A DNA stretch of 64,000 nt from Deltaproteobacteria bacterium (GTDB taxonomy: Bacteria > Desulfobacterota > Desulfobacteria > Desulfobacterales > UBA5852): positions 1 to 64,000 of the forward strand of contig JAHLLS010000014.1 in NCBI GenBank assembly GCA_020444045.1. Direction: 5' to 3'. A program made the translations under genes and the position numbers. Position 1 is the stretch's first letter. Each line of letters opens with the position of its first letter. Shown here one piece after another: positions 25,906-34,885 of this stretch. Below the pieces are notes generated by a model that saw only the letters and a list, made by a program, of their open reading frames with translations, was not told the origin of the DNA and did not search any database.

Positions 25906-26162
25906 AAAAGCTCATCGTTTTCGATTTGGATGGCACTCTGGCCGAGCGCAAAGCATCTCTTGATGCCGAGATGGCCGCACTGCTCAGCGATCTGTTAGGA
26001 GATGCGAAGGTGTCCGTGATTTCCGGAGGCGATTGGGCGCAGTTTGAGAAACAAGTGCTACCCAATCTTCCCCATAACGAGACCAAACGGGTGATTGAAG
26101 CCATCGTCGCTTGTCTGGATGGCCTGCAGACCACAAAACCTTGTGGGCAGGAGAAGCGATGA
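25902..26162 (+). pseudogene. HAD-superfamily phosphatase with internal deletion
   Basis: 86 codons. The first 60 residues are an intact HAD N-terminus: motif I FDLDGTLAERKASLDAEMAA and VISGGDWAQFEKQVLPNLPH. Then the sequence jumps directly to NETKRVIEAIVACLDGLQ, which reads as the very C-terminus of this type of HAD-IIB protein. Motifs II-III and the cap domain (well over 150 residues) are missing, in frame. It could in principle be a short stable protein but cannot be a complete HAD enzyme. Its TGA overlaps the next start as ATGA, so the ancestral gene junction is preserved. Confidence 0.75.
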
Positions 26163-26353
26163 GCGGCTTTCAATTGCGGCGAATGGGGCAAATGATGGCG
26201 CCGGAGCCTGGCAACCCGCATGAGATTGGAGGGGTTCTGAATCCGGTAGCCGTTCGTGGCCCTGACGGCAAGCTTTATCTGTTTCCACGCCTCGACATGC
26301 CGAAGCGATTACCGTCGGAAGGCGTCGCCGACCCGCCGGAAGCAAAGGTGTAA
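26159..26353 (+). pseudogene. N-terminal fragment of a GH130-type mannosyl phosphorylase-like protein
   Basis: 64 codons starting MSGFQLRRMGQMMAPEPGNP then [20 protein letters not shown] and LFPRL. LNPxAVRxxDGxxYLxPR is the first blade of family 130 glycosidase-like proteins. After Pro-Arg-Leu the sequence loses family resemblance and stops; the other four blades are gone. A separate, intact GH130-like gene lies at the end of the window (62756-64000), so this one may have been redundant. Confidence 0.75.
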
Positions 26354-26408
26354 CGCGCCGGATATCTGGAATTCGAAACCACGGGAAGCCAAAGCCGAAA
26401 GGATAACG

Positions 26409-28350
26409 ATGAAAATACATTCAGCGCAGGTGGATCAACTGTCGGTCAATACAATCCGCTTCCTGTCGGTTGACGCCGTGCAAAAAGCCAACAGTGGTCA
26501 CCCGGGCCTGCCGCTGGGGGCCGCGCCAATGGCCTATGTGCTGTGGACCCGATTTCTCCAGCACAATCCGGCCAATCCGCAATGGGTCAATCGGGATCGG
26601 TTTGTTCTGTCGGCTGGCCACGGTTCGGTGCTGTTGTATAGCTTGCTGCATCTCAGCGGCTATGATCTGCCGCTCGACCAAATCAAACAATTCCGCCAAT
26701 GGGGCAGCATCACGCCCGGTCATCCCGAGCGTGGTTTGACGCCGGGTGTGGAAACAACCACCGGCCCGCTCGGTCAAGGATTCGGCAACGGCGTTGGCAT
26801 GGCGATTGCTGAAGCACATCTTGCCGCGCAGTACAATCGGCCGGGGTTTGAGATCATCCATCATTTCACCTATGGGTTGGTCAGCGACGGCGACCTGATG
26901 GAGGGCGTGGCTTCCGAAGCGGCCTCACTCGCCGGGCAATTGGAACTCGGTAGGCTGATTTACCTCTTCGATAACAACCACGTGACGCTCTCCGCCGGTA
27001 CGAACATCGCCTCCAACGAAGACTGCGCACAGCGCTTCGAGGCCTATGGCTGGCACACGCAATCGCTGGAGAATGGGAACGATTTGGACGCCATCGGCCA
27101 TGCCCTGCGCGCGGCGCGGAACGAAACGAGGCGTCCCTCGCTAATTCTCGTACGCTCTCACCTCGGCTACGGTTCCCCGAACAAACAGGACACGTTCGAA
27201 GCGCACGGTTCACCTCTGGGTGCCGAAGAGGTCAAGCTGACGAAGCAGAACCTGGGTTGGCCCGTTGAGCCGCTCTTCCATATCCCACCCCAGGCGCTCG
27301 CCCATTTTCGCAAGGCCCTGGCGCGCGGTCAGCATGCGGAGGCCGAATGGCAGGGTCGGTTTTCCGACTACGCCCGGAAACATCCCGACCTGGCCCGGGA
27401 ATTTCAACAAAGGATGCGCGGTGAGCTGCCGGCCGGATGGGATGCGGACATTCCTGTTTTTCCGGCGGACCCGAAGGGGATAAAAACACGCGTGGCTTCA
27501 GGAAAAGTGATGAGCGCGATCGCGCCAAAGCTCCCGTCCCTCATGGGCGGTTCGGCGGATTTGGATCCCTCGACGGATGGGCGCGATTCTGAACGGATTG
27601 GCCGTGCACGGGGGCGTCATTCCCTACGCTGCGACGTTCTTCATCTTCTCCGATTACATGCGGCCCCCCATACGCCTGGCGGCGATGATGGCGCAGCGCG
27701 TGATCTATATCTTCACCCACGACAGCATTGGCGTAGGGGAAGACGGGGCCACTCATCAACCGGTCGAACAGCTCGCCAATTTGCGTGCCATTCCGCGCCT
27801 GATGGTGATCCGGCCCTGTGATGCGAATGAAACCGCGTTCGCATGGCGCGTGGCGATTGAAACACAAGACCAGCCGGTGGCGTTGGTCCTGACCCGACAG
27901 GATGTGCCGACCCTGGACCGCAATTACTACGCCTCGGCCGAGGGATTAAGACGCGGGGCCTACATCCTGGCCGAGGCGGCCAACGGCCGGCCCGAAGTCA
28001 TTCTGATCGCAACGGGATCCGAAGTGAATTTGATCGTCGAAGCGCAACAGCAGCTTCAGAAGCAGAATATTCAAACACGCCTCGTATCTATGCCCAGTTG
28101 GGAATTGTTCGATACCCAAACGGAGGAATACCGCCGCTTGGTATTTCCTACATCCGTCCGCACACGGCTCGTCGTGGAAGCGGGTGCGACCCAGGGGTGG
28201 CATCGCTATATCGGCGAACGGGGTGATGTGATTGGCCTCGACCATTTCGGTGCCTCCGCACCCGGACCGGCGTTAATGCGTGAATTCGGATTTACGGCGG
28301 AGAACGTCTGCAAACGGGCACTTGCCTTGCTGGAGAAAAACAATGCCTGA
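26409..28350 (+). pseudogene. tkt: Transketolase, broken by a deletion and frameshift
   Basis: The first half (26409 to about 27575) is normal transketolase: [40 protein letters not shown], the thiamine diphosphate motif [14 protein letters not shown] and DNNHVTLS. At [12 protein letters not shown] the frame shifts. The second half (27577-28350) resumes in another frame at [13 protein letters not shown] and runs to a normal C-terminus ([32 protein letters not shown]). The missing bridge of roughly 30-45 residues contains the GVREHAM segment whose Glu activates the cofactor. Even as two separate polypeptides it would lack this catalytic residue. AAAGGA precedes the ATG. Confidence 0.88.
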
Positions 28351-28472
28351 TCCTCGAACAGTACTGTCAAGAACGTCGAAACGCATCGGGGTCGCCGACG
28401 CCGAGTCGAAAATATTTCAGCACAAATCATTCGGCGACTTTCTGCAGGAGACGAATCCAGCAATCCCTTTGG

Positions 28473-28586
28473 CTGGGCTATTCGCTCAGCCATTCGTTCG
28501 GGGCGGTGTTCGACAATCCCGAGCTCATCGTGGCCTGCGCGGTCGACGACGGCGAGGCCGAAACCGGGTCGCTGGCCACCGCATGA
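28473..28586 (+). pseudogene. xfp: Remnant of phosphoketolase
   Basis: 38 codons read [20 protein letters not shown] then [17 protein letters not shown] and stop. This is the thiamine-diphosphate-binding core of D-xylulose 5-phosphate/fructose 6-phosphate phosphoketolase (GDGEAETGPLATAW in active enzymes, here with Gly to Asp). Both flanks of the 790-residue protein are missing. The 28351-28472 stretch before it shows no resemblance I can name. Confidence 0.8.
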
Positions 28587-28644
28587 CGGATCCATTCATC
28601 AAGACTTTACGGCCATACGTGGACAAAGAAGGGAAGAAGTCCAA

Positions 28645-30057
28645 ATGAAAAAAACCAAGGACGGTATTGCACCCTCCGACGCGCTCGTGCTGTTCGGCGT
28701 CTCGGGCGATCTCGCGCACAAGAAAATTTTTCCGGCCCTGTATGCGATGACCAAACAGGGCGTTCTTAAGACGCCGGTGGTCGGCGTCGCGTCCTCAAAG
28801 TGGAGCCTGGCGCAATTACGCGAGCACGCCGAGGACGGTATCCGGAAAGCTGGCCCCATCGATGACCGACCGGCCCTGGACCGTCTGCTTTCCCTGCTTC
28901 GCTATGTCGCCGGCGACTACAAGGACCCCGCTACGTTCAACGCGCTCAAGAAGGCGCTGGACGAGGCCCGACGCCCGGCGCATTACCTCGCCATCCCACC
29001 GGCCTTGTTCGCGACGGTGATCCAAGGACTCGGCGCTGCGGGCCTGGTGGATCAAGCGCGGGTCATCGTCGAAAAGCCGTTTGGTCGCGACCTGGCCTCG
29101 GCGCGGGAGCTGAACCGCATTGCGCGGTCGGTGTTTCCGGAAGATTCGGTCTTCCGCATCGACCACTACCTCGGGAAAGAGGCCATCATGAACATCCTCT
29201 ATTTCCGTTTCGCCAATTCTTTCCTCGAGCCGATCTGGAACCGCAACTATGTGGCCCGTGTGCAAATCACGCTAAGCGAGGATTTCGGTGTCAACCGCCG
29301 CGGCGCCTTCTACGAAAGCGCCGGATGTCTGCGCGACGTCATCCAGAACCACCTGTTTCAGATCGTCGCCCTGCTGGCCATGGAGCCGCCGGCCTATCAG
29401 GGCTTTGGCGCCGTCCACTGCGAGAAGGCCAAGGTGTTCCAGGCCATGCGTCCCCTGCAGGCGGACGATGTCGTGCGCGGCCAGTATGCCGGCTATCGAA
29501 AAGAACCGGGTGTGGCCAAGGACTCGGACGTGGAGACGTTCTGCGCCCTGCGGCTGTTCATCGACTCGTGGCGCTGGGAGGGGGTGCCCTGGTACCTGCG
29601 TTCCGGCAAATATCTGGCGGAAACGGCGGCCGAGGTTTTGGTGGAATTAAAGCCGCCCCCGCAAATGCTGTTCGACGATTCGGCACCCATCTCCGGTCGG
29701 GCCAATTATCTGCGTTTCCGGCTTTCTCCCAACTCCGCCGTGGCGCTCGCCGCGCGCGTCAAGCGCGCCGGCAAGGAATTCGTCGGCGACCAGGCTGAAC
29801 TCTACCTCCTGGATGAACAGCCGGGAGAGGAAGCACCCTACGCGCGGCTCCTGAGAAATGCCATGGCCGGCGACGGGTCTCTTTTCACCCGAGAAGACGC
29901 GATTGAAGCCGCCTGGGCGGTTGTTGATCCTGTTCTTAAGACCCACCATCGTTCACATCCCTACAAGCCCGGTAGTTGGGGGCCAAAACAGGCGGACGCA
30001 CTCATCGCTCCCAATGGCAGCTGGCACAACCCGATTCTGGCAAAAACGACCAAATGA
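28645..30057 (+). CDS. zwf: Glucose-6-phosphate 1-dehydrogenase
   Basis: 470 residues, slightly shorter than the 480-510 usual for the family. Oxidises glucose 6-phosphate to the lactone with NADP+. The nucleotide loop [20 protein letters not shown] lies near residue 15; [11 protein letters not shown] binds cofactor and substrate, and the signature [15 protein letters not shown] carries the catalytic His and Lys. The C-terminal half is complete ([38 protein letters not shown]). The upstream neighbour is the phosphoketolase remnant; rpiB follows with overlap or very close spacing. Intact despite the decay around it, which implies selection. Confidence 0.95.
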   Translation: MKKTKDGIAPSDALVLFGVSGDLAHKKIFPALYAMTKQGVLKTPVVGVASSKWSLAQLREHAEDGIRKAGPIDDRPALDRLLSLLRYVAGDYKDPATFNALKKALDEARRPAHYLAIPPALFATVIQGLGAAGLVDQARVIVEKPFGRDLASARELNRIARSVFPEDSVFRIDHYLGKEAIMNILYFRFANSFLEPIWNRNYVARVQITLSEDFGVNRRGAFYESAGCLRDVIQNHLFQIVALLAMEPPAYQGFGAVHCEKAKVFQAMRPLQADDVVRGQYAGYRKEPGVAKDSDVETFCALRLFIDSWRWEGVPWYLRSGKYLAETAAEVLVELKPPPQMLFDDSAPISGRANYLRFRLSPNSAVALAARVKRAGKEFVGDQAELYLLDEQPGEEAPYARLLRNAMAGDGSLFTREDAIEAAWAVVDPVLKTHHRSHPYKPGSWGPKQADALIAPNGSWHNPILAKTTK

Positions 30058-30086
30058 AGGCGGCGAAGCGCTCCGGCAAAGGGGGA

Positions 30087-30542
30087 ATGATGCGTATCGG
30101 CATAGCGGCAGACCACGGCGGGTTTGCCTTGAAAGCGCAACTGGCGGAAGCGCTCGAGGCCTCCGGTTATGAGGTGGCGGACTTCGGCGATCATGAGCTG
30201 AATCCAGAGGATGACTTCCCTGATTTTGTGGTGCCCCTGGCCCGGGCGTTGGCAAGGGGTGAGGTCAGCCGAGGCCTGGCGATCTGCGGCAGCGGCGTCG
30301 GGGCGTGCGTTGCGGCCAACAAAGTGCCTGGCGTGCGCGCGGCGCTGATTACGGATTCCTTCTCCGCCCATCAGGGCGTTGAGGACGACGACATGAACGT
30401 GATGTGCCTGGGCGGCCAGGTCACTGGGCCGGCGCTTTCCCTGGAGTTGGTCCGGATATTCCTGAAGGCCCGGTTCAAGGGCCGTGAACGCTTCAAGCGC
30501 CGGCTTGCCAAAGTGGCGGCATTGGAAAGGGAAAACCCCTGA
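30087..30542 (+). CDS. rpiB: Ribose-5-phosphate isomerase B
   Basis: About 151 residues, RpiB/LacAB type. Interconverts ribulose 5-phosphate and ribose 5-phosphate. Motifs are GIAADHGGFALKAQLAEAL at the N-terminus, the active-site loop AICGSGVGACVAANKVPG, and RAALITDSFSAHQGVEDDD then MNVMCLGG. Three starts are possible: ATG 30054 (ATGA overlap with zwf), 30087 or 30090; a GGGGGA run lies immediately before the latter two. I use 30087; the overlap at 30054 is equally defensible and would add 11 residues. With gnd, pgl, tal-pgi and zwf it completes all of the pathway here except transketolase and ribulose-phosphate epimerase. Confidence 0.92.
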   Translation: MMRIGIAADHGGFALKAQLAEALEASGYEVADFGDHELNPEDDFPDFVVPLARALARGEVSRGLAICGSGVGACVAANKVPGVRAALITDSFSAHQGVEDDDMNVMCLGGQVTGPALSLELVRIFLKARFKGRERFKRRLAKVAALERENP

Positions 30543-30897
30543 GGAGGTCAATCACGCGTTTCATGACACCTACGTTCGCTGGCTGGCCGATCCGGGCTGG
30601 AACGCGCCCACCAGCGGGGAACGCAGTATCGACATCGCCCGGCGCAGTTTGCTGGTGATCGAGGAGATAGAACAAACCGGCATGTCCGGAAACGTCCTCG
30701 TCGTATCGCATAAAGCCACGATCCGGATTATGCTCTGTTCCCTGATCGGCATCGATGTGGGGCGCTTTCACGATCGCATCAGTATGCCCGTGGCGACGGT
30801 CAGCACCGTCGAAATGGGAGGTCACGGTTCTTTGCCGCACATCCTGGGCAACCGAAGCCACCTGCGGGAGCACCGGCGCCAACGGGCAGGGACGTAA
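30532..30897 (+). pseudogene. C-terminal remnant of a histidine phosphatase (phosphoglycerate mutase family)
   Basis: The frame continues from inside the end of rpiB and reads KTPEEVNHAFHDTYVRWLAD, GERSIDIARRSLLVIEEIEQ, then NVLVVSHKATIRIMLCSLIG. VVSHxxxIR holds the second catalytic His of the family. The N-terminal third with the essential RHG phosphohistidine motif is missing, and there is no start codon with a ribosome-binding site. The C-terminal end looks natural (LGNRSHLREH). Confidence 0.75.
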
Positions 30898-30931
30898 ACC
30901 CGAATGCTTCATAGCAATAAGGAAAACCATC

Positions 30932-31075
30932 ATGGACAGTCCAGAAAAAATTGGATCCTTGGAAAAACTGGCCCGGCTGATGGGCTATTATATTCTGACC
31001 GCCATCACCCACGCGGGGTCGGGTCATCCGACCTCACCGCTGTCGGCCACCAAACTGGTGGGACGCTCATTCTGA
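30932..31075 (+). pseudogene. N-terminal remnant of a second transketolase
   Basis: 47 codons: MDSPEKIGSLEKLARLMGYY, then ILTAITHAGSGHPTSPLSAT and KLVGRSF. HAGSGHPTS is the N-terminal thiamine-binding motif of transketolase, in a variant different from the copy at 26409 (KANSGHPG), so it derives from a separate gene, probably a long transketolase of the type linked with phosphoketolase clusters. It stops right after the motif, 18 bases before the next gene. Confidence 0.75.
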
Positions 31076-31093
31076 TTCTCATACGGAGACTAT

Positions 31094-31744
31094 GTGAATA
31101 TGCCAATGATTTCATTGTACGAAACTTTTCTGGTTGTTTCGACTGCCGTCGTTTTTGTCGCCTACCACACGCATCTGATCGTGAAAGTTCGCCGTCATCC
31201 CTTGACGACGGCCGTCGGCATTACCAATCACGCGCGGGAGATGTGGGTCAAGGGGATCATGAAAGACAAGCGCGATATCCTGGCCGTACAAACCTTGCGC
31301 AACCAAGTGATGGCGGCCACATTTTTGGCCTCTACCGCCATTCTGATCTGCCTTGGGTCGTTCAGTGCCGCTTTCCGAACGGATGTGTTCAGCGAGGCTA
31401 CGCATGCCCTCAATCTGCTTGGAACTAGAACGGAAACCTTGTGGATGTTCAAACTGATGGTGCTGGGTATCGTCTTCTTTGTCGCCTTTTTTAATTTTAC
31501 GCTATGCATCCGTTATTTCAATCACGTGGGGTTCATGATCAACACGTTTCAGGAAAACGATTCCACCGTCTCCGCGGAAGCCGTCACCACGGTTCTCAAT
31601 CACGGCGCACTGCATTACACCATCGGTATGCGCGGGTTCTACCTGTCGGTGCCGCTGGCCCTCTGGCTGTTCGGCCCGATCTGGATGTTGGCAGGGGGTC
31701 TGCTTTTGCTTGCCGTTCTTTATCGCCTGGATCGGGAAGCCTGA
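31094..31744 (+). CDS. DUF599 membrane protein
   Basis: 216 residues from GTG 31094 (GGAG 5 bases upstream; ATG 31100 is an alternative). Four or so membrane helices: YETFLVVSTAVVFVAYHTHL, AATFLASTAILICLGS, MFKLMVLGIVFFVAFFNFTL, and a C-terminal pair around VPLALWLFGPIWMLAGGLLL. RNQVMAATFLASTAI and NHGALHYTIGMRGFYLSVPL are typical of DUF599. Function unknown. First gene after the decayed metabolic island and probably the start of the envelope gene group that continues with dedA and mscS. Confidence 0.8.
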   Translation: MNMPMISLYETFLVVSTAVVFVAYHTHLIVKVRRHPLTTAVGITNHAREMWVKGIMKDKRDILAVQTLRNQVMAATFLASTAILICLGSFSAAFRTDVFSEATHALNLLGTRTETLWMFKLMVLGIVFFVAFFNFTLCIRYFNHVGFMINTFQENDSTVSAEAVTTVLNHGALHYTIGMRGFYLSVPLALWLFGPIWMLAGGLLLLAVLYRLDREA

Positions 31745-31808
31745 AAAAGTTTGATAACATGTTACCATAGGATGTTGCGGTACTACTTGGCAGGTAAGGA
31801 CGGATTTA

Positions 31809-32366
31809 ATGGATTTGCAAAGCATAATTGAAAATTATGGGTATGCCGCGATTTTGATCGGTACATTTTTAGAAGGCGAAACCATCCTGGTACTGGCGGG
31901 ACTTGCAGCCCATCAAGATTATCTCACACTCAGCGGGGTGATTAGCGCTGCTTTCCTGGGAAGTCTCTGCGGCGATCAGCTTTTTTTCTATTTGGGTCGC
32001 AAACACAGTCAGGCGGTTTTGTCGAAGCGCCCTTACTGGAAGGAAAAGACGGAAAAGGTTCACAAGCTGATGAACCGCTATCAAACATTGATGATACTTA
32101 CCTTTCGGTTTCTTTACGGCTTGCGCACGGTGACCCCTTTCGTTATCGGTACGAGCGATGTATCTTTTAAAAGATTTGCTTTTCTCAATGCCGTTGGGGC
32201 GCTGGTCTGGGCGGTGGCCGTTGGCTCCGGCGGCTACCTCTTCGGCAACGCCCTTGAGATATTTATCGGAAAGGTCAAACACTATGAAATACAAGTATTC
32301 GCCATAATAGCACTTATGGGTTTTCTTGTTTGGTGCGTGCATTTTTATAATCGAAGAAAACATTAA
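31809..32366 (+). CDS. DedA-family membrane protein
   Basis: 185 residues. DedA/SNARE-associated-like flippase family: FLEGETILVLAGLAAHQ near the N-terminus, GSLCGDQLFFYLGR, then the signature Arg-rich loop RFLYGLRTVTPFVIGTSDVS followed by FLNAVGALVWAVAVGSGGYLFG. The family helps return undecaprenyl phosphate and phospholipids across the inner membrane and supports proton-motive-force homeostasis. Four bases separate it from mscS, so they are cotranscribed. Confidence 0.9.
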   Translation: MDLQSIIENYGYAAILIGTFLEGETILVLAGLAAHQDYLTLSGVISAAFLGSLCGDQLFFYLGRKHSQAVLSKRPYWKEKTEKVHKLMNRYQTLMILTFRFLYGLRTVTPFVIGTSDVSFKRFAFLNAVGALVWAVAVGSGGYLFGNALEIFIGKVKHYEIQVFAIIALMGFLVWCVHFYNRRKH

Positions 32367-32370
32367 TGCC

Positions 32371-33219
32371 ATGAAGCTTTTAGATATCTTATCCGACATC
32401 AATCCAATTTTGAGAATCTTTCTCGTTATCGTTTTGGCCCTGGTTTCAATTTTTGCCGTCAAGCTCATCCGTCGGTTCAGCCAATATATGCTGACGATGA
32501 AGGTGGACAGCGATGCAAGAGCAGAGGATATCCTGCCCCGGCGATATCCCAAACTTGCCACCATCATGACCATTCTTGTCAGTGCGGTGACGTTTGCGAT
32601 CTATTTTGTGGCCATCGGTATGATTCTGCGCGAATTTAAAATTTCGCTGACCACTTATTTTGCAAGCGCGACAGTCATCGGACTAGCTGTCGGGTTTGGT
32701 TTACAGGGATTTGTGCAGGATCTGGTGATCGGTCTCACCCTGATTTTTTCGGATGCCATCGCTATCGGAGAAATGGTTAAACTGGGCGATGAAATCGGCG
32801 AGGTTGATAGCATCGGCCTTCGATTTACCGTTCTGATTAACCTGCACGGTCAGCGAATAATGATCCCCAACAGAAATATTGCAACCATCAGCCAGTTTCA
32901 CGGTGGTTGCATCCGTGCCTACGTCGACATTCAATTGCCGCAGCAAATTGATGAAAAGGCGATGTTGCACACCATTCAGGCCATCGCCAAGGGCTTTTAC
33001 GATCAACACCAATCCATCGTTCTGGCTGCGCCGGAAATCCTCGGCATCAGGGATGTAAAAGGAAATCAGTGGCGGTATTTGCGGATCAAGGTCAAGCTTT
33101 GGCCGGGACAGACAAAAATCATCGAAGAGACATTCAAGGAAAGGGTGTTGCAGGCACTCAAAAAATCAGATGCTGATTATGCCGCCTGGATGATCACGGT
33201 AACCTATAAAATTGAATAA
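32371..33219 (+). CDS. Small mechanosensitive channel (MscS family)
   Basis: 282 residues; I start at ATG 32371 (MKLLDILSDI) because the longer frame would begin inside dedA. Three N-terminal membrane helices, the last glycine/alanine-rich pore helix being SATVIGLAVGFGLQGFVQDLV, then the beta domain (GEMVKLGDEIGEVDSIGLRF, IMIPNRNIATISQF) and the mixed C-terminal domain. It would open under membrane tension to release solutes. Neighbours with membrane-lipid functions fit an osmotic or envelope stress role. Confidence 0.9.
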   Translation: MKLLDILSDINPILRIFLVIVLALVSIFAVKLIRRFSQYMLTMKVDSDARAEDILPRRYPKLATIMTILVSAVTFAIYFVAIGMILREFKISLTTYFASATVIGLAVGFGLQGFVQDLVIGLTLIFSDAIAIGEMVKLGDEIGEVDSIGLRFTVLINLHGQRIMIPNRNIATISQFHGGCIRAYVDIQLPQQIDEKAMLHTIQAIAKGFYDQHQSIVLAAPEILGIRDVKGNQWRYLRIKVKLWPGQTKIIEETFKERVLQALKKSDADYAAWMITVTYKIE

Positions 33220-33288
33220 GCCAAAAAGGAGATTGCCGAGGGAGCGGAATTCAATACAAACACGGTTACCTGATAGGATTTCAATATA

Positions 33289-34677
33289 ATGGATTTCAGT
33301 TGGCTGATCGTCCATATTTTACCATCAATTGGATTTATTCTGGCGCTGGCTTTACTGGGCCACATCCTAAAAGAGCGAAGGCCGCCAACCAGCACACTGG
33401 CCTGGCTGATGGCCATCGTTTTTATACCCTACATCGGCGTACCGTTTTACCTCATTTTGGGCGGCCGCAAGATGCTCAGCAAGGCCGAGTCAAAACCGGA
33501 TTTAGAACCAAACAGGCCAGCGTCGCTGAAAGATTCTTCCATCGGCAACGCGTATCTGCTTGAGCCGGACAGCGGTATTTCCCCGCCATCCGCGAATAAC
33601 AGCATCTCCTTCCTGCCGAATGGCGAAGTAGCGTTTCAAACGATGTCAGACCTGATCCAGAATGCCCGCCATTCCATTTATATCGCTACCTTCATATTGG
33701 GCAACGATGAAACCGGAAATTTTATTGTGCAGGCCCTTGCTAAAAAAGCGTCGCAAGGTCTGAAAGTTTGTCTCCTTCTGGATGCCTTGGGGTCGATCCG
33801 GATATCCAGGAAATTTCTATCCCCGCTCGTCGCGGCCGGCGGTCAGGTGGCCTTTTTTATGCCGATGATGCATCTGCCTTTCCGGGGACGTGCCAATTTG
33901 CGCAACCATCGCAAGATGTTCATCTGCGACCATCAGACGGCCATCATTGGCGGGATGAACCTGGCGTCCGAATACATGGGGCTCCCTGACGTGCCGGGCC
34001 GCTGGCAGGATCTTTCACTGTTGGTCCGAGGTCCGGTAATCGATCATATCGCCGACATTTTCAGGTCGGATTGGGAATTTGCCAGCAAGACCCCGCTCGA
34101 TGCCCCTTCCACCGCCCGTCAGGCCATTCAAATGGGTACCACCGGCGTCAGCCAGCTGGTCGCCAGCGGACCGGATGTTCGCAACGATTCCCTGCGCAAC
34201 GCGATTCTTACCGAGATCTTCAGGGCCAGACGACGCATCTGGGTCGTAACGCCGTATTTTGTGCCCGACGAACTGCTGTTGGAGGCCTTATGCATCGCCG
34301 CCTGTCGGAAGGTCGATATATCGATTTTCGTTCCCCAAAGGTCCAACCACCGTTTGGCGGACCTGGTCCGGGAAGGCTATTTGACACGGGTTCAGGAATC
34401 CGGCGCCAGCATATGGCTTTACGAGCCGCGCATGCTTCACGCGAAGGCCATCCTGGTCGATGATACCCTCGCGATGGTCGGGTCGGCCAACATGGACATG
34501 CGCAGTTTGTTGCTGAACTACGAGATCGCGCTGTGCATTTACGATACGGATACGATCGGGCAGCTTGAATCATGGATGCGCGATTTAAAAAAGGACTGTT
34601 TCATGCGGAAGCTACAACCCAAACGATCGTCTGGACTCATTGAAAGCGTGGGCAGGCTTTTTGCGCCATTGTTATGA
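33289..34677 (+). CDS. cls: Cardiolipin synthase (phospholipase D superfamily)
   Basis: 462 residues. Two N-terminal membrane segments (WLIVHILPSIGFILALALLG; TLAWLMAIVFIPYIGVPFYL) are followed by two phospholipase D HKD motifs: NHRKMFICDHQTAIIGGMN and HAKAILVDDTLAMVGSANMD. Such enzymes condense two phosphatidylglycerols to cardiolipin at the inner membrane. The typical Cls neighbour of motif 1 (GGMNLASEYMG) is present. The gene continues the dedA-mscS group on the same strand. The last bases overlap a kup remnant on the opposite strand. Confidence 0.9.
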   Translation: MDFSWLIVHILPSIGFILALALLGHILKERRPPTSTLAWLMAIVFIPYIGVPFYLILGGRKMLSKAESKPDLEPNRPASLKDSSIGNAYLLEPDSGISPPSANNSISFLPNGEVAFQTMSDLIQNARHSIYIATFILGNDETGNFIVQALAKKASQGLKVCLLLDALGSIRISRKFLSPLVAAGGQVAFFMPMMHLPFRGRANLRNHRKMFICDHQTAIIGGMNLASEYMGLPDVPGRWQDLSLLVRGPVIDHIADIFRSDWEFASKTPLDAPSTARQAIQMGTTGVSQLVASGPDVRNDSLRNAILTEIFRARRRIWVVTPYFVPDELLLEALCIAACRKVDISIFVPQRSNHRLADLVREGYLTRVQESGASIWLYEPRMLHAKAILVDDTLAMVGSANMDMRSLLLNYEIALCIYDTDTIGQLESWMRDLKKDCFMRKLQPKRSSGLIESVGRLFAPLL

Positions 34678-34791
34678 TCGTCCGGTGAACTGCGAGGCAT
34701 AAAGCGTGTAGATCGGGCTTGTGCCAATATCGCCGAAAACAAGCCCCAGTGATTTGACAGCGCCGTGGAGGGTGGAATTTTTATCCATCAT
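34672..34791 (-). pseudogene. kup: N-terminal remnant of a Kup-type potassium transporter
   Basis: The frame encodes 39 residues, starting MMDKNSTLHGAVKSLGLVFG and continuing DIGTSPIYTLYASQFTGRS before a TAA. LGLVFGDIGTSPIYTL is the highly characteristic first helix of Kup/HAK potassium uptake proteins. Everything after it (about 600 residues) is missing, and the cut lies at the end of the cls gene on the other strand. Confidence 0.8.
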
Positions 34792-34885
34792 AATGACGTT
34801 TTATCCCGAGGAGCGGATGCCTCTTTGTTTTTTAAGAATATCAGCCCACAAATTATTCGATCACGGGAAAGAGGGGCATTGAGCG

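Noticed and set aside
26409..28350. Natural two-subunit transketolase
   Set aside because: Split transketolases break between the pyrophosphate and pyrimidine domains and keep the GVREHAM glutamate segment in the C-terminal subunit. Here that segment is missing, so the gene is broken.
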